This document shows, piece by piece, positions 1-7,175 of a DNA stretch of 45,475 nucleotides (the first letter of the stretch is position 1; every line of letters starts with the position of its first letter). The translations under genes were made by a program, and so were the position numbers. The notes below the pieces were generated by a model. That model worked only from the letters and a program-made list of their open reading frames with translations. It was not told the origin of the DNA and searched no databases. Origin of the DNA: Egibacteraceae bacterium. GTDB taxonomy: Bacteria; Actinomycetota; Nitriliruptoria; Euzebyales; Egibacteraceae. Where the stretch lies: NCBI GenBank assembly GCA_030446745.1, contig JAUJMS010000001.1:117532-163006 (forward strand), in the 5' to 3' direction.

Positions 1-722
1 GTTGGCTCCAGCTCGCCCGTCTCGGGGAAGTAGCGCCACACCGCCCGTTGGACGCGCCCCCGGTTGCGGTAGCGCAGCGTCACCGTCCACATCTCGTCGC
101 CGTTGCGCCGGGCGGCGGACCACTCGACCTCGTCGGCGTCGGCCCGCACGCCCTTGGCGGCCAAGTTGCGACGGACCGCTTCGCCGAGCACGTCGCTGCT
201 GGGCCCGAGCCGGGACTTGGTCACGCGGCAGCGACGCACGGAGGCGAGCACCCGGTCACGCTCGGCTTCGATCGGCGCGAGCCACCGGCGCACCCACGCC
301 TCGTCGGTCTCCGCCTGCTTCGCGACGACCCGCGGCGTCTTGCCGGCCCGCAGCAGCGCCTGGATCTCGCGCGGCGACAGCTTGCTGCTGCGCACGAGCG
401 GCAGCGCCGGGTCGGCGCCGTTGTCCCCGGCACGTTCGGCGAGCGCCGCGACGGCGGCCAGGCTGCCCTCACCGGGCACCGGCTGCGGCGGGCTGGCTGG
501 CGGGGCGGGTGCCGGCTCGCGCGGCGCCGGCTGATCAGCGCCGGACGGCCCGGTCGGCAACTCGCCGGCGCGTGAGGGATCACCGAGCTCGACGACCTCG
601 CCGACGGTGGCGAGCAGGTCCTCGTCGACGGGAGATTTGAAGCGCGAGGCGCCTCCCGCGGCATCGCAGAAGACGAGGTACTTGAGGTCGGCGGTGTAGC
701 CGACCAGCTGCAACTCGATCAC
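1..722 (-). CDS. sepH: SepH, septation protein (DUF3071), 3' end off window
   Basis: Start is a GTG at 722–720, preceded by GGGAGG five bases upstream. The product opens MIELQLVGYTADLKYLVFC, the hallmark of the DUF3071/SepH family, an actinobacterial DNA-binding protein that promotes FtsZ ring assembly (family knowledge: Streptomyces SepH, M. tuberculosis Rv0883c). About 40 N-terminal residues are followed by a Pro/Ala-rich linker (roughly 50–85) and a helix-turn-helix-like stretch (SKLSPREIQALLRAGKTP, about 113–130). The C-terminal part (RYRNRGRVQRAVWRYFPETG) continues off the left edge, so 240 codons are visible. The assignment is firm; only the C-terminus is missing. Confidence 0.9.
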   Translation of the reverse strand, partial: MIELQLVGYTADLKYLVFCDAAGGASRFKSPVDEDLLATVGEVVELGDPSRAGELPTGPSGADQPAPREPAPAPPASPPQPVPGEGSLAAVAALAERAGDNGADPALPLVRSSKLSPREIQALLRAGKTPRVVAKQAETDEAWVRRWLAPIEAERDRVLASVRRCRVTKSRLGPSSDVLGEAVRRNLAAKGVRADADEVEWSAARRNGDEMWTVTLRYRNRGRVQRAVWRYFPETGELEP

Positions 723-792
723 GATCCTCCCGGCAGCCGTCGGGGGCGCATTCTGCCACGCGCCCGCAACGCCCCGGTGCGCGGCGCACGGC

Positions 793-984
793 TCAGCCGC
801 CCGGCGCCAGCGGGAGGTAGTGCGTGGCGGCGGCCAGGCCGCCGTCCTGCAGCACCCGGATGGCGCGCTCCTCCGCGACGTCGAAGACCACCGCGCCGGG
901 TGGTCGGTCGAGCAGGAAGGTCACGATGCAGCCGTCACAGGCGTCGGTGTCGCGAACTACGCAGGTGTCGCAGTCGATGCGCAT
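793..984 (-). CDS. small conserved Cys-rich actinobacterial protein
   Basis: A 63-residue protein starting ATG at 984 with GGAGG seven bases upstream. It opens MRIDCDTCVVRDTDACDGC, giving four cysteines in 19 residues (C5, C8, C16, C19), followed by a hydrophobic segment (IVTFLLDRPPGAVVF). This small Cys-rich family recurs in actinobacteria without an assigned function; the cysteine spacing suggests metal binding, which is inference. It lies between sepH and the NYN-domain gene on the same strand, 70 bp from sepH. Confidence 0.75.
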   Translation of the reverse strand: MRIDCDTCVVRDTDACDGCIVTFLLDRPPGAVVFDVAEERAIRVLQDGGLAAATHYLPLAPGG

Positions 985-1114
985 GAGTCCTCCAGCCAGC
1001 GGCGCCCGGCGGGCGCGTCCGACGCGACGCTATCGAGAGGGTGTGACAGGTCCATCGCGACGACGGCCCGATCGCCGACGCCCGACCGACGCGGGCGCGG
1101 ATCGGCGAACCCCG
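985..1114 (-). promoter_or_regulatory. intergenic region upstream of the small Cys-rich gene
   Basis: A 130-base gap between the end of the NYN gene and the small Cys-rich gene. The ribosome site GGAGG is at about 992–996 on the minus strand. A weak AT-containing patch (CGATAGCG on the minus strand, near 1030) could be a -10 region. No hairpin or RNA motif was recognised. Confidence 0.3.
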
Positions 1115-2460
1115 TCAGTCCGCCGCCTCGAGGAACACCCCGGCCGCAACGACGTTGGCGCCCAGGGCCTCGCAGGCGTCGCGGACCTCCCGGTCCGAGG
1201 TCACCACCGCCACCGGCGTCGCCGGATCCAGGGCCGCGACGATGCCGGCGATGCGCTCGTCAGCGGTCTCGCCGGCCGCCGTGTACACGACGCGCACGCC
1301 GCGCCCCCTCGCCGTCGCGACGGTGCGGTCGCCCTCGCCGTCGAACACGACGGTGGCGCGCCGAGGGTGACGGGCGACGAGGCCGGCGACCAGCCGCTCG
1401 AGCCACTCCCGCTGGTCCGTCAGGTCCGCCATAGGGCGCCCGCGCACGTCCTTGCTGACGTTGTAGCCGTCGACCACCAGCTCCAAGCCCACCACCCGCA
1501 GCAGCGCCGTCACCGCGGCGGAGGTGTCGCCGGCCACACCCGGCGGCAGGCGGCAGGGCCGGCCGGGCTCGGCGGGCGCGACGTCGCGCGGCACCGCCGG
1601 CGTCGCCGGCGCCCGCCGAGCCCTGGCGGCCACCGTCCCGCCGCCGCGTCTGGCGGCGCGTCGCCCCCCGATGCCGGCAGCCGCGCCGACCGCGGCGACG
1701 ACGTCGCACCGCCGTCGCGCAGCTCGGCCGCCAGGGTCGTGAGGCGCTCGGCGACGGCTTCGGCGCGGTCCGCCTCGACGCGCGCGCGGGCGTCGGCGGC
1801 GTCGGCGCGACGGCGCAGCCGCGCCAGCCGGTCACGCCCGTGGCGCAGCTCGTCGTCGAGCCGTTCGCGCAGGCCCGACGCCTCCTCGCGCGCCTCTGCC
1901 GTCTCCTGGCGCGCCGCCGCCAGCTCCTCCAGCGCACGCACCCGCCGTTCGGCCGCGTCGGCGCGGCGCACGGCGGCGTCACGGTCGCGGCGGGCCGCGG
2001 CGACGTCGGCCGCCCGGACCGCGGCGCGGTCCACCGGCACCGGCGCGTCCGCGGCAGCCCGGCCCCGGCTGGCGTCGCGCCGGGCGGACTCAGCCGCGAC
2101 GACCGCGACGTCGGCCCAGCGCCCGCGCGCCGCGAGTGCCGCCACCGCAGGCGCGTCGCCGTGCGCCGCGACCAGTCGCGCCACGTCCGCGACCTCGGCG
2201 GCGGCCCACAGTCGCGCGTCGAGGACCTCGCCGACGGCTTCGCGCAGCCGTGGGTCGCCGGCGAGGGCGGCGGCCACGGCCTGCCGCGGCCGCTCGGCCG
2301 CCAGACGGCTGGGATGGAACCCGGCGTAGGGCACGAGCCCCGCCGGCAACGCAGGGCGCCCGAGGCGGTCGGCGGCGCGGCGGACGGCGGCGAGCAGCGG
2401 CGCCCACAACGCCGGCGGCAGGTCGGCGAGAACCTGCGCGCCGTCGGGCTCGCGGGTCAC
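1115..2460 (-). CDS. NYN-domain (YacP-like PIN) RNA-binding protein, apparent frameshift
   Basis: Starts with GTG at 2460, overlapping the TGA of the upstream zinc-ribbon gene (GTGA). The first ~265 codons give an alpha-helical domain (LPPALWAPLLAAVRRAADRLG) and a long Ala/Arg/Glu coiled coil. The C-terminal NYN domain lies in a different frame (1633–1115): LVVDGYNVSKDVRG, the acidic TVVFDGEGD and VVTSDREVRDACEALGA, the usual PIN-like acidic pocket of actinobacterial YacP-type nucleases. The two parts join with one missing base; a six-base C run at 1664–1669 is the likeliest spot. Same-length relatives have both halves in one chain, so this is probably a sequencing indel rather than a dead gene. 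Confidence 0.8.
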
Positions 2461-2732
2461 GTCCCGACGGTGGCGCCGCCGGCCGCTGGTGCGTCGACGA
2501 CCTCGATCGCCTCGGTGGAGCCGCACCAGCGGCACGCCACCGACACGACCGCGACATCGACGCGCTCCTCGTCGTCCACGACGCCCGCCCCGGACAGGTC
2601 GACGTGCCAGAAGCGGCGGACGCGCTCGACCGACTCGACGTCGAACCGGGTGAGATTGCCACAGGCGCCGCAGCGCCAGCGCCGTCCCGGCGGCAGCCCG
2701 GGGGGCTGGTCCGTCGCAGGTGAACGATTCAT
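2457..2732 (-). CDS. zinc-ribbon protein conserved in actinobacteria
   Basis: A 91-residue protein. Two CxxC knuckles are visible, CGACGNLTRF (about residues 22–31) and CRWCGSTEAIEV (about 68–79), spaced like a zinc ribbon. The intervening segment is a predicted beta-rich stretch (RRFWHVDLSGAGVVDDEERV). The stop TGA overlaps the GTG of the downstream NYN gene, so the two are translationally coupled, and the DUF309 gene ends one base before its first codon. A role in RNA metabolism with the NYN protein is inference from coupling only. Confidence 0.75.
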   Translation of the reverse strand: MNRSPATDQPPGLPPGRRWRCGACGNLTRFDVESVERVRRFWHVDLSGAGVVDDEERVDVAVVSVACRWCGSTEAIEVVDAPAAGGATVGT

Positions 2733-3254
2733 CTACGGCGCCGCCCGCGGGAAGGGGAAGAACTCGATGTCCGGCGACGCCCCGTGCTCGCGGACCTGCG
2801 CGGCGACGCGCAGCGCCCCGGCCGCCAGCGCGTCGGCGTCCACGCCGCCGTAGCGTGCTGGGTACGGGGCCATGAACCGGCTCGCGCGTTCGAGCAGCGT
2901 GACGGCACCCGTGGCGTTGCCCCGCTGGGTGTGGCAGCACCCGACCGCGACCTGCGTCACGCCCTTCCAGAAGTCGCGGTCGCGCGGGTCGAGCTCGTCG
3001 GACTTCCAGATGAACTCGAGGAACTCGTGCGCCTCGAAGAACCGCTGGTCGTCGAACAGCCGGGCGGCGTGCGCCAGCGCCTCGGCCACGCCGCTGACGA
3101 CCTCCCCCGGGTCGACCCGGTCGGGCATCTCGTCGGGGCGCCCGCGTGGCAGCGGCGCGCCGAAGCGGTCGCGCGGGCGGGCGTTCTCGGCCCGACCCTC
3201 GGCGTTGCGGTCGCGGTCGACAACGCGCGACTCCCGCAGCTCACGGCGCGGCAT
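2733..3254 (-). CDS. DUF309 domain protein
   Basis: Chosen start ATG at 3254 (MPRRELRES) with GGAGG eight bases upstream; the frame stays open further but upstream codons look non-coding. The DUF309 signature is clear: LFDDQRFFEAHEFLEFIWK, then RDFWKGVTQVAVGCCHTQRGN and ERASRFMAPYPARYGGVD. The family is helical with conserved His/Glu residues and no proven reaction. 173 residues. First gene of a three-gene run DUF309 → zinc ribbon → NYN with 0–4 base junctions. Confidence 0.85.
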   Translation of the reverse strand: MPRRELRESRVVDRDRNAEGRAENARPRDRFGAPLPRGRPDEMPDRVDPGEVVSGVAEALAHAARLFDDQRFFEAHEFLEFIWKSDELDPRDRDFWKGVTQVAVGCCHTQRGNATGAVTLLERASRFMAPYPARYGGVDADALAAGALRVAAQVREHGASPDIEFFPFPRAAP

Positions 3255-3327
3255 AGCATCGCCTCCCTCGTCGCCTGGGCGCATTCTGCCCGGCGGCGCC
3301 CGGCACGACCCGCACATCGGAGCGGTC

Positions 3328-4734
3328 ATGAGCAGCAACTTCGACGTCGTGGTCGTCGGCGCAGGGGCGGCTGGCCTCGCCGCCGCCTACGCCGCCCGCC
3401 GCCGTGACGCGTCGGTCGCAATCGTCGAGCGCCGCCGGCTCGGCGGTGACTGCACCTGGACGGGCTGCGTGCCGTCCAAGACGCTGCTGGAGATCGCCCG
3501 CCGCGTCCACGCCGGGCGGCGCGTCGGGTTCGACGGCACGCCGGACTTCGCCGCGGCGATGGAGCGGGTGGCCGGCGTCGTCACCCAGGTGTCACGCGAC
3601 GAGGACCGGCCCACGCTCGAGCAGCGTGGCATCACGGTGCTGGAGGGTCAGGCCAGCTTCACCGGGCAGCGGCGCCTGTCGGTCGACGGGACGACGGTGA
3701 CCGGCACGGTGCTCGTGCTGGCGACCGGAGCGCGAGCGGTGATCCCGCCCATCGACGGGCTGGACGCCGTCGAGGTGCTCACCAACGACACGGTGTTCGA
3801 CCTGCGCCGGCTCCCGCGCCGGCTTGCCGTGATGGGCGGTGGCCCGATCGGCGTCGAGCTGGCGCAGGCCTTCCAGCGCCTCGGCAGCAAGGTCACCGTC
3901 GTCGAGGGCCTGCCGCATCTCGTGAGCAACGAGGAACCCGAGGCCGGCGACGTGCTCGCCACCGTGCTGCGGCGCGAGGGTGTGACGCTGGAGCTCGGCG
4001 CGATGGTCGACGGGGTCGACAAAGACGACGACGGCGGCTTCACCCTGCGCGCGGGCGACCGCAGCGTCGGCGCGGACGCGGTGCTCGTCGCGGTCGGGCG
4101 CCGCCCGGTCACCGACGGGCTTGACCCCGGCCGCGGCGGTGTCGAGGTCACCAAGCGCGGGGCGATCAAGGTGGACGACAAGCTCGCGACGACCGCCGAG
4201 GGCGTGTGGGCCGTCGGCGACGTCGTCGGCGGGCTGCAGTTCACCCACGCCGGCTACGACATGGGCGGCCTCGCGATCAACAACGCGCTCGGTCGGCTCA
4301 AGCGGTCGTTCGACACCCGCGCGTTGCCGTGGGCGACGTTCACCGAGCCCGAGATCGGCCGGGTCGGGATGACCGAGGCGCAGGCGTTCGACGCCTACGG
4401 CGACGCCGCACAGGTCGCCTACCTGCCGATCGCCGAGACCGACCGCGCAAAGTGCACCGGCGACACCGACGGCTTCGTCAAGCTCGTCGCCGGGCCCCGG
4501 CCGGTGCTGCGCAACCTTGCCGGCGGGGCGCTCGTGGGCGCGACGGTGATGTGCCCCACCGGCGGCGACGTCGTCCACGAGTTGGCGCTGGCGATCCGAA
4601 CCCGCGCGTTCACCGGCCGCCTCGCGCAGGCGGTCCACGCGTACCCGGCGTGGTCGCTGGCGGTGCGCGAGACGGCGGCGCAGTTCTTTCTCGAGTACAA
4701 GGGGCGCAGCGCGCGCCCCGCCCGTCGTGCCTGA
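3328..4734 (+). CDS. MerA/Lpd-like FAD-dependent disulfide oxidoreductase
   Basis: 468 residues from ATG 3328, with GGAG about seven bases upstream. FAD-binding GAGAAGLAAA near residue 11, the redox-active pair in GGDCTWTGCVPSK (C42, C47), the NAD(P) fold MGGGPIGVELAQAF, and the second FAD motif VWAVGDVVGGLQFTHAG. The C-terminal catalytic segment reads HAYPAWSLAVRE rather than the HPTxSE of true dihydrolipoamide dehydrogenases, as in the mercuric-reductase-like branch. No N-terminal HMA domain and no Cys pair at the extreme C-terminus, so mercury reduction is unlikely. Substrate unknown. Divergent from the DUF309 gene with a 73-bp shared upstream region. Confidence 0.85.
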   Translation: MSSNFDVVVVGAGAAGLAAAYAARRRDASVAIVERRRLGGDCTWTGCVPSKTLLEIARRVHAGRRVGFDGTPDFAAAMERVAGVVTQVSRDEDRPTLEQRGITVLEGQASFTGQRRLSVDGTTVTGTVLVLATGARAVIPPIDGLDAVEVLTNDTVFDLRRLPRRLAVMGGGPIGVELAQAFQRLGSKVTVVEGLPHLVSNEEPEAGDVLATVLRREGVTLELGAMVDGVDKDDDGGFTLRAGDRSVGADAVLVAVGRRPVTDGLDPGRGGVEVTKRGAIKVDDKLATTAEGVWAVGDVVGGLQFTHAGYDMGGLAINNALGRLKRSFDTRALPWATFTEPEIGRVGMTEAQAFDAYGDAAQVAYLPIAETDRAKCTGDTDGFVKLVAGPRPVLRNLAGGALVGATVMCPTGGDVVHELALAIRTRAFTGRLAQAVHAYPAWSLAVRETAAQFFLEYKGRSARPARRA

Positions 4735-4806
4735 AGGCGGGCCACCTCCGCGGGGAACTCGCGACGCGGCAACGCACGTTGTACGGGCAGCTTGAGGAGG
4801 ACGCCC

Positions 4807-5055
4807 GTGCACGACGACCCCTGGCAGCAGCGCGCCGCCTGTCGCGGCCTCGACGTCGAGCTGTTCTACTCGACCGAGGAGGACGACCTGCGCGCGGCCG
4901 TACGCGTGTGCCGCACGTGTCCGGTGCGTCGCGAGTGCCTCACGTCCGCGATGACGAGCGAAGAGTTGTTCGGCGTCTGGGGCGGCACGCTTGAGCACCA
5001 GCGGCGCCGCGTGTTCCGGCGCGAGCAACGGGAACGGCGCAGCACCGCCGCCTGA
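4807..5055 (+). CDS. WhiB-family iron-sulfur transcription regulator
   Basis: 82 residues from GTG 4807, chosen because TTGAGGAGG sits seven bases upstream. The four cluster cysteines are present: AACRG near the N-terminus, then VCRTCPVRREC. The turn motif GVWGG follows, with a basic C-terminal tail for DNA binding (RRRVFRREQRERR). WhiB proteins bind a [4Fe-4S] cluster and usually act with the housekeeping sigma factor; which paralogue this is cannot be told from sequence alone. Confidence 0.92.
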   Translation: MHDDPWQQRAACRGLDVELFYSTEEDDLRAAVRVCRTCPVRRECLTSAMTSEELFGVWGGTLEHQRRRVFRREQRERRSTAA

Positions 5056-5061
5056 CGCGGT

Positions 5062-5081
5062 TAGCGAACACATGTTCGCTA
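5062..5081. promoter_or_regulatory. SOS box (LexA operator)
   Basis: A 20-base near-perfect palindrome, TAGCGAAC-ACAT-GTTCGCTA; only the innermost pair of the central four bases breaks symmetry. The core GAAC-N4-GTTC is the LexA box of Gram-positive bacteria and actinobacteria. It ends 12 bases before the ATG of the DnaQ–UvrC fusion gene, where a bound repressor would block transcription or the start site. Confidence 0.85.
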
Positions 5082-5093
5082 TGCTCGGCGGCG

Positions 5094-6863
5094 ATGCCGA
5101 GCGCTGCCGTGCCCTTCCAGCCGTCGTTGGCCGACCTCGGCGCGCCGCTGCACACCGTGACCTTCGTCGTCGTTGACCTCGAGACGACCGGCGGATCGCC
5201 GGGCGACAGCCGCATCACGGAGTTCGGCGCGGTGAAGGTCCGCGGCGGCGAGATGCTCGGCGAGTTCCAGTCGCTCGTCGACCCCGGACAGGCGATCCCG
5301 ACGGCCGTCAGCGCGCTGACCGGCATCACCGACGCGATGGTCGCCGCGCGCCCGGGCGTGGCGGCGGTGCTGCCGTCGTTCCTCGAGTTCTGCGACGGGG
5401 CGGCGCTCGTCGCCCACAACGCCCGCTTCGACGTCGGCTTCCTCGACGCCGCGCTCACCCGCTTGGCCTACCCGCGGCTGGCCAACCCGGTGGTGTGCAC
5501 CGCGGCGCTCGCCCGCCGGCTGGTCCGCGACGAGGTGGGCGACTGCCGCCTGGCCACGCTCGCGCAGCGCTTCGCCTGCCGCAGCCAGCCGACCCACCGG
5601 GCGCTGCCCGACGCCCGCGCCACGGTCGAGGTGCTCCACGCGCTGCTCGAGCGCGCCGGTTCCTACGGCGTCGTGACGCTCGACGATCTCGTCGCGTTCG
5701 GGAAGGTCCGCAACGCGCCGCTGTTTCGCAGCCGGCGCCACCTCGCCGACGGTCTGCCGTCGGCTCCGGGGGTGTACGCGTTCACCGCCGCCGGCGGTGA
5801 GATCCTCTACGTCGGCAAGGCCAGCGACCTGCGGGCGCGCGTCCGGTCGTACTTCGGGGCCGACGACCGCCGTTCGGTGGTCGAGCTGCTCAAGGAGGCC
5901 GCCGCCGTCGAGCACTGGGTATGCCCGACACCGCTGGAGGCGGCGGTGCGCGAGGCGCGCCTGCTCCACGCGCACCGCCCGCGCTGGAACCGCCGCGGCA
6001 AGAACCCCGAGCGCGCCGTCTACCTCAAGCTGACGGCCGAGCGCTTCCCGCGCCTGTCGGTCGTGCGCGCGGTGCGCGGCGACGGTGGCGTGTACGTCGG
6101 CCCGTTGCCGTCGCGCGCCGGCGCGGAGCTCGCCGCGGCGGCGATCCACGACGCCGTCCCGCTGCGCCGCTGCACCGTGCGCATCGGCGCGCGAACCCGT
6201 GTGGCGCCGTGCGCGCTCGCCGAGATGGGCCGCTGCCTGTCGCCGTGCGACGGGTCGGTGTCGCCGGACCGCTACGCCGGCGTCGCGGCGCTCGTGGCGG
6301 AGGCGGTACGCGGCGACGCGACGCCACTGTTCGCCCCGCTGCAGCGCCGGATGGATGCGCTCGCGGCGGCGGGGCGTTTCGAGGACGCCGCGACCGTCCG
6401 GGACCGGGTTCGCGCCCTCGCGGCGGCGCTTGACCGCACCCGTCGGCTCGCGGCGACCGCTGCGGCGGGTGCGCTCGTCGTGTCACGGCCGGGCCGGGCG
6501 CCGGGCACCGTCGACGTCGTCGCCGTCGACGGCGGGCGGCTCGTGTGGTCGGCGTCGTGTCGCCGCCCCGCGCTGGCTGCCACGGTCGCCGCCGCGGGCG
6601 ACCTGCTGCCGCCCCGCGCGACTGCGGCGGCGGGCACCCCCGCGCCGACGCCGGTCGTGGCGACGGCCGCGGCCGACGAGGTGGACCTCGTCAGCCGCTG
6701 GCTGCGCGGTCCGGCGGCGGTCGTCCACCGCTGCGACGGGACGCTCTCGTCGGCGGTCGCGGGCGGGCGGGCGTTGGCCGACCTCGCCGCGCGGCTCGCG
6801 GCGGCGCAGCGCGGCACGGGACACCCCGGCGTGGAGCTCGCCGCGAAACGCACTCGCCGCTAG
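5094..6863 (+). CDS. DnaQ-type DEDD 3'-5' exonuclease fused to a UvrC-like GIY-YIG nuclease
   Basis: 589 residues. Residues ~20–190 form a DEDDh exonuclease: VVVDLETTG (D, E), VAHNARFDVGFLD and HRALPDARATVEVL (H, D). Residues ~222–310 hold a GIY-YIG domain: PGVYAFTAAGGEILYVGKASDLRARVRSYF. The rest resembles UvrC up to the UVR-like segment (RFEDAATVRDRVRAL), but the UvrC RNase H-like endonuclease domain and HhH tail are absent. This architecture is known in actinobacteria (M. tuberculosis Rv2191). A DNA-repair role fits the SOS box just upstream. It is an alternative to, not a replacement of, UvrC. Confidence 0.9.
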   Translation: MPSAAVPFQPSLADLGAPLHTVTFVVVDLETTGGSPGDSRITEFGAVKVRGGEMLGEFQSLVDPGQAIPTAVSALTGITDAMVAARPGVAAVLPSFLEFCDGAALVAHNARFDVGFLDAALTRLAYPRLANPVVCTAALARRLVRDEVGDCRLATLAQRFACRSQPTHRALPDARATVEVLHALLERAGSYGVVTLDDLVAFGKVRNAPLFRSRRHLADGLPSAPGVYAFTAAGGEILYVGKASDLRARVRSYFGADDRRSVVELLKEAAAVEHWVCPTPLEAAVREARLLHAHRPRWNRRGKNPERAVYLKLTAERFPRLSVVRAVRGDGGVYVGPLPSRAGAELAAAAIHDAVPLRRCTVRIGARTRVAPCALAEMGRCLSPCDGSVSPDRYAGVAALVAEAVRGDATPLFAPLQRRMDALAAAGRFEDAATVRDRVRALAAALDRTRRLAATAAAGALVVSRPGRAPGTVDVVAVDGGRLVWSASCRRPALAATVAAAGDLLPPRATAAAGTPAPTPVVATAAADEVDLVSRWLRGPAAVVHRCDGTLSSAVAGGRALADLAARLAAAQRGTGHPGVELAAKRTRR

Positions 6864-6872
6864 ATTGCCGCC

Positions 6873-7166
6873 GTGATCACCGCCATCGTCCTGCTGTCCG
6901 TCGACGTCCACGCGATCCCGGAGACGGCGCAGGCCATCGCCGACCTCGACATGGTGTCGGAGGTCTACTCGGTCACCGGCGACTGGGAGCTCGTGGCGCT
7001 CGTGCGCGTCCGTCGCCACGAGCAGATCGCCGACGTGGTGACCGGCGGCATCGCGAAGGTGCCAGGGGTCACCGCCAGCCACACGATGATCGCGTTCCAG
7101 GCGTTCTCCAGCAGCGACCTCGACCGGTTGTGGGGCATCGGCTTCGAGGACGCCGAAGGCGTGTGA
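6873..7166 (+). CDS. stand-alone Lrp/AsnC ligand-binding (RAM) domain protein
   Basis: 97 residues from GTG 6873. The whole protein is the alpha-beta sandwich of Lrp/AsnC C-terminal domains: AIVLLSVDVHAIPETAQAIADLD, the turn VYSVTGDWELVALVRV, and GVTASHTMIAFQAFS. There is no helix-turn-helix, so it cannot bind DNA alone; such single domains are thought to sense amino acids or modulate partners. Ten bases downstream of the nuclease gene, likely co-transcribed. Confidence 0.9.
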   Translation: MITAIVLLSVDVHAIPETAQAIADLDMVSEVYSVTGDWELVALVRVRRHEQIADVVTGGIAKVPGVTASHTMIAFQAFSSSDLDRLWGIGFEDAEGV

Positions 7167-7175
7167 CGCGCCTCG

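Noticed and set aside
3328..4734. Mercuric reductase proper
   Set aside because: No HMA domain, no C-terminal vicinal cysteines and no mer genes nearby; only the general disulfide reductase call is supported.
3592..6149. Two long minus-strand open frames (about 490 and 350 codons) opposite the MerA-like and DnaQ–UvrC genes
   Set aside because: They mirror real genes with clear motifs; their translations are Arg/His/Ala-rich and match no family. High G+C creates such antisense frames.
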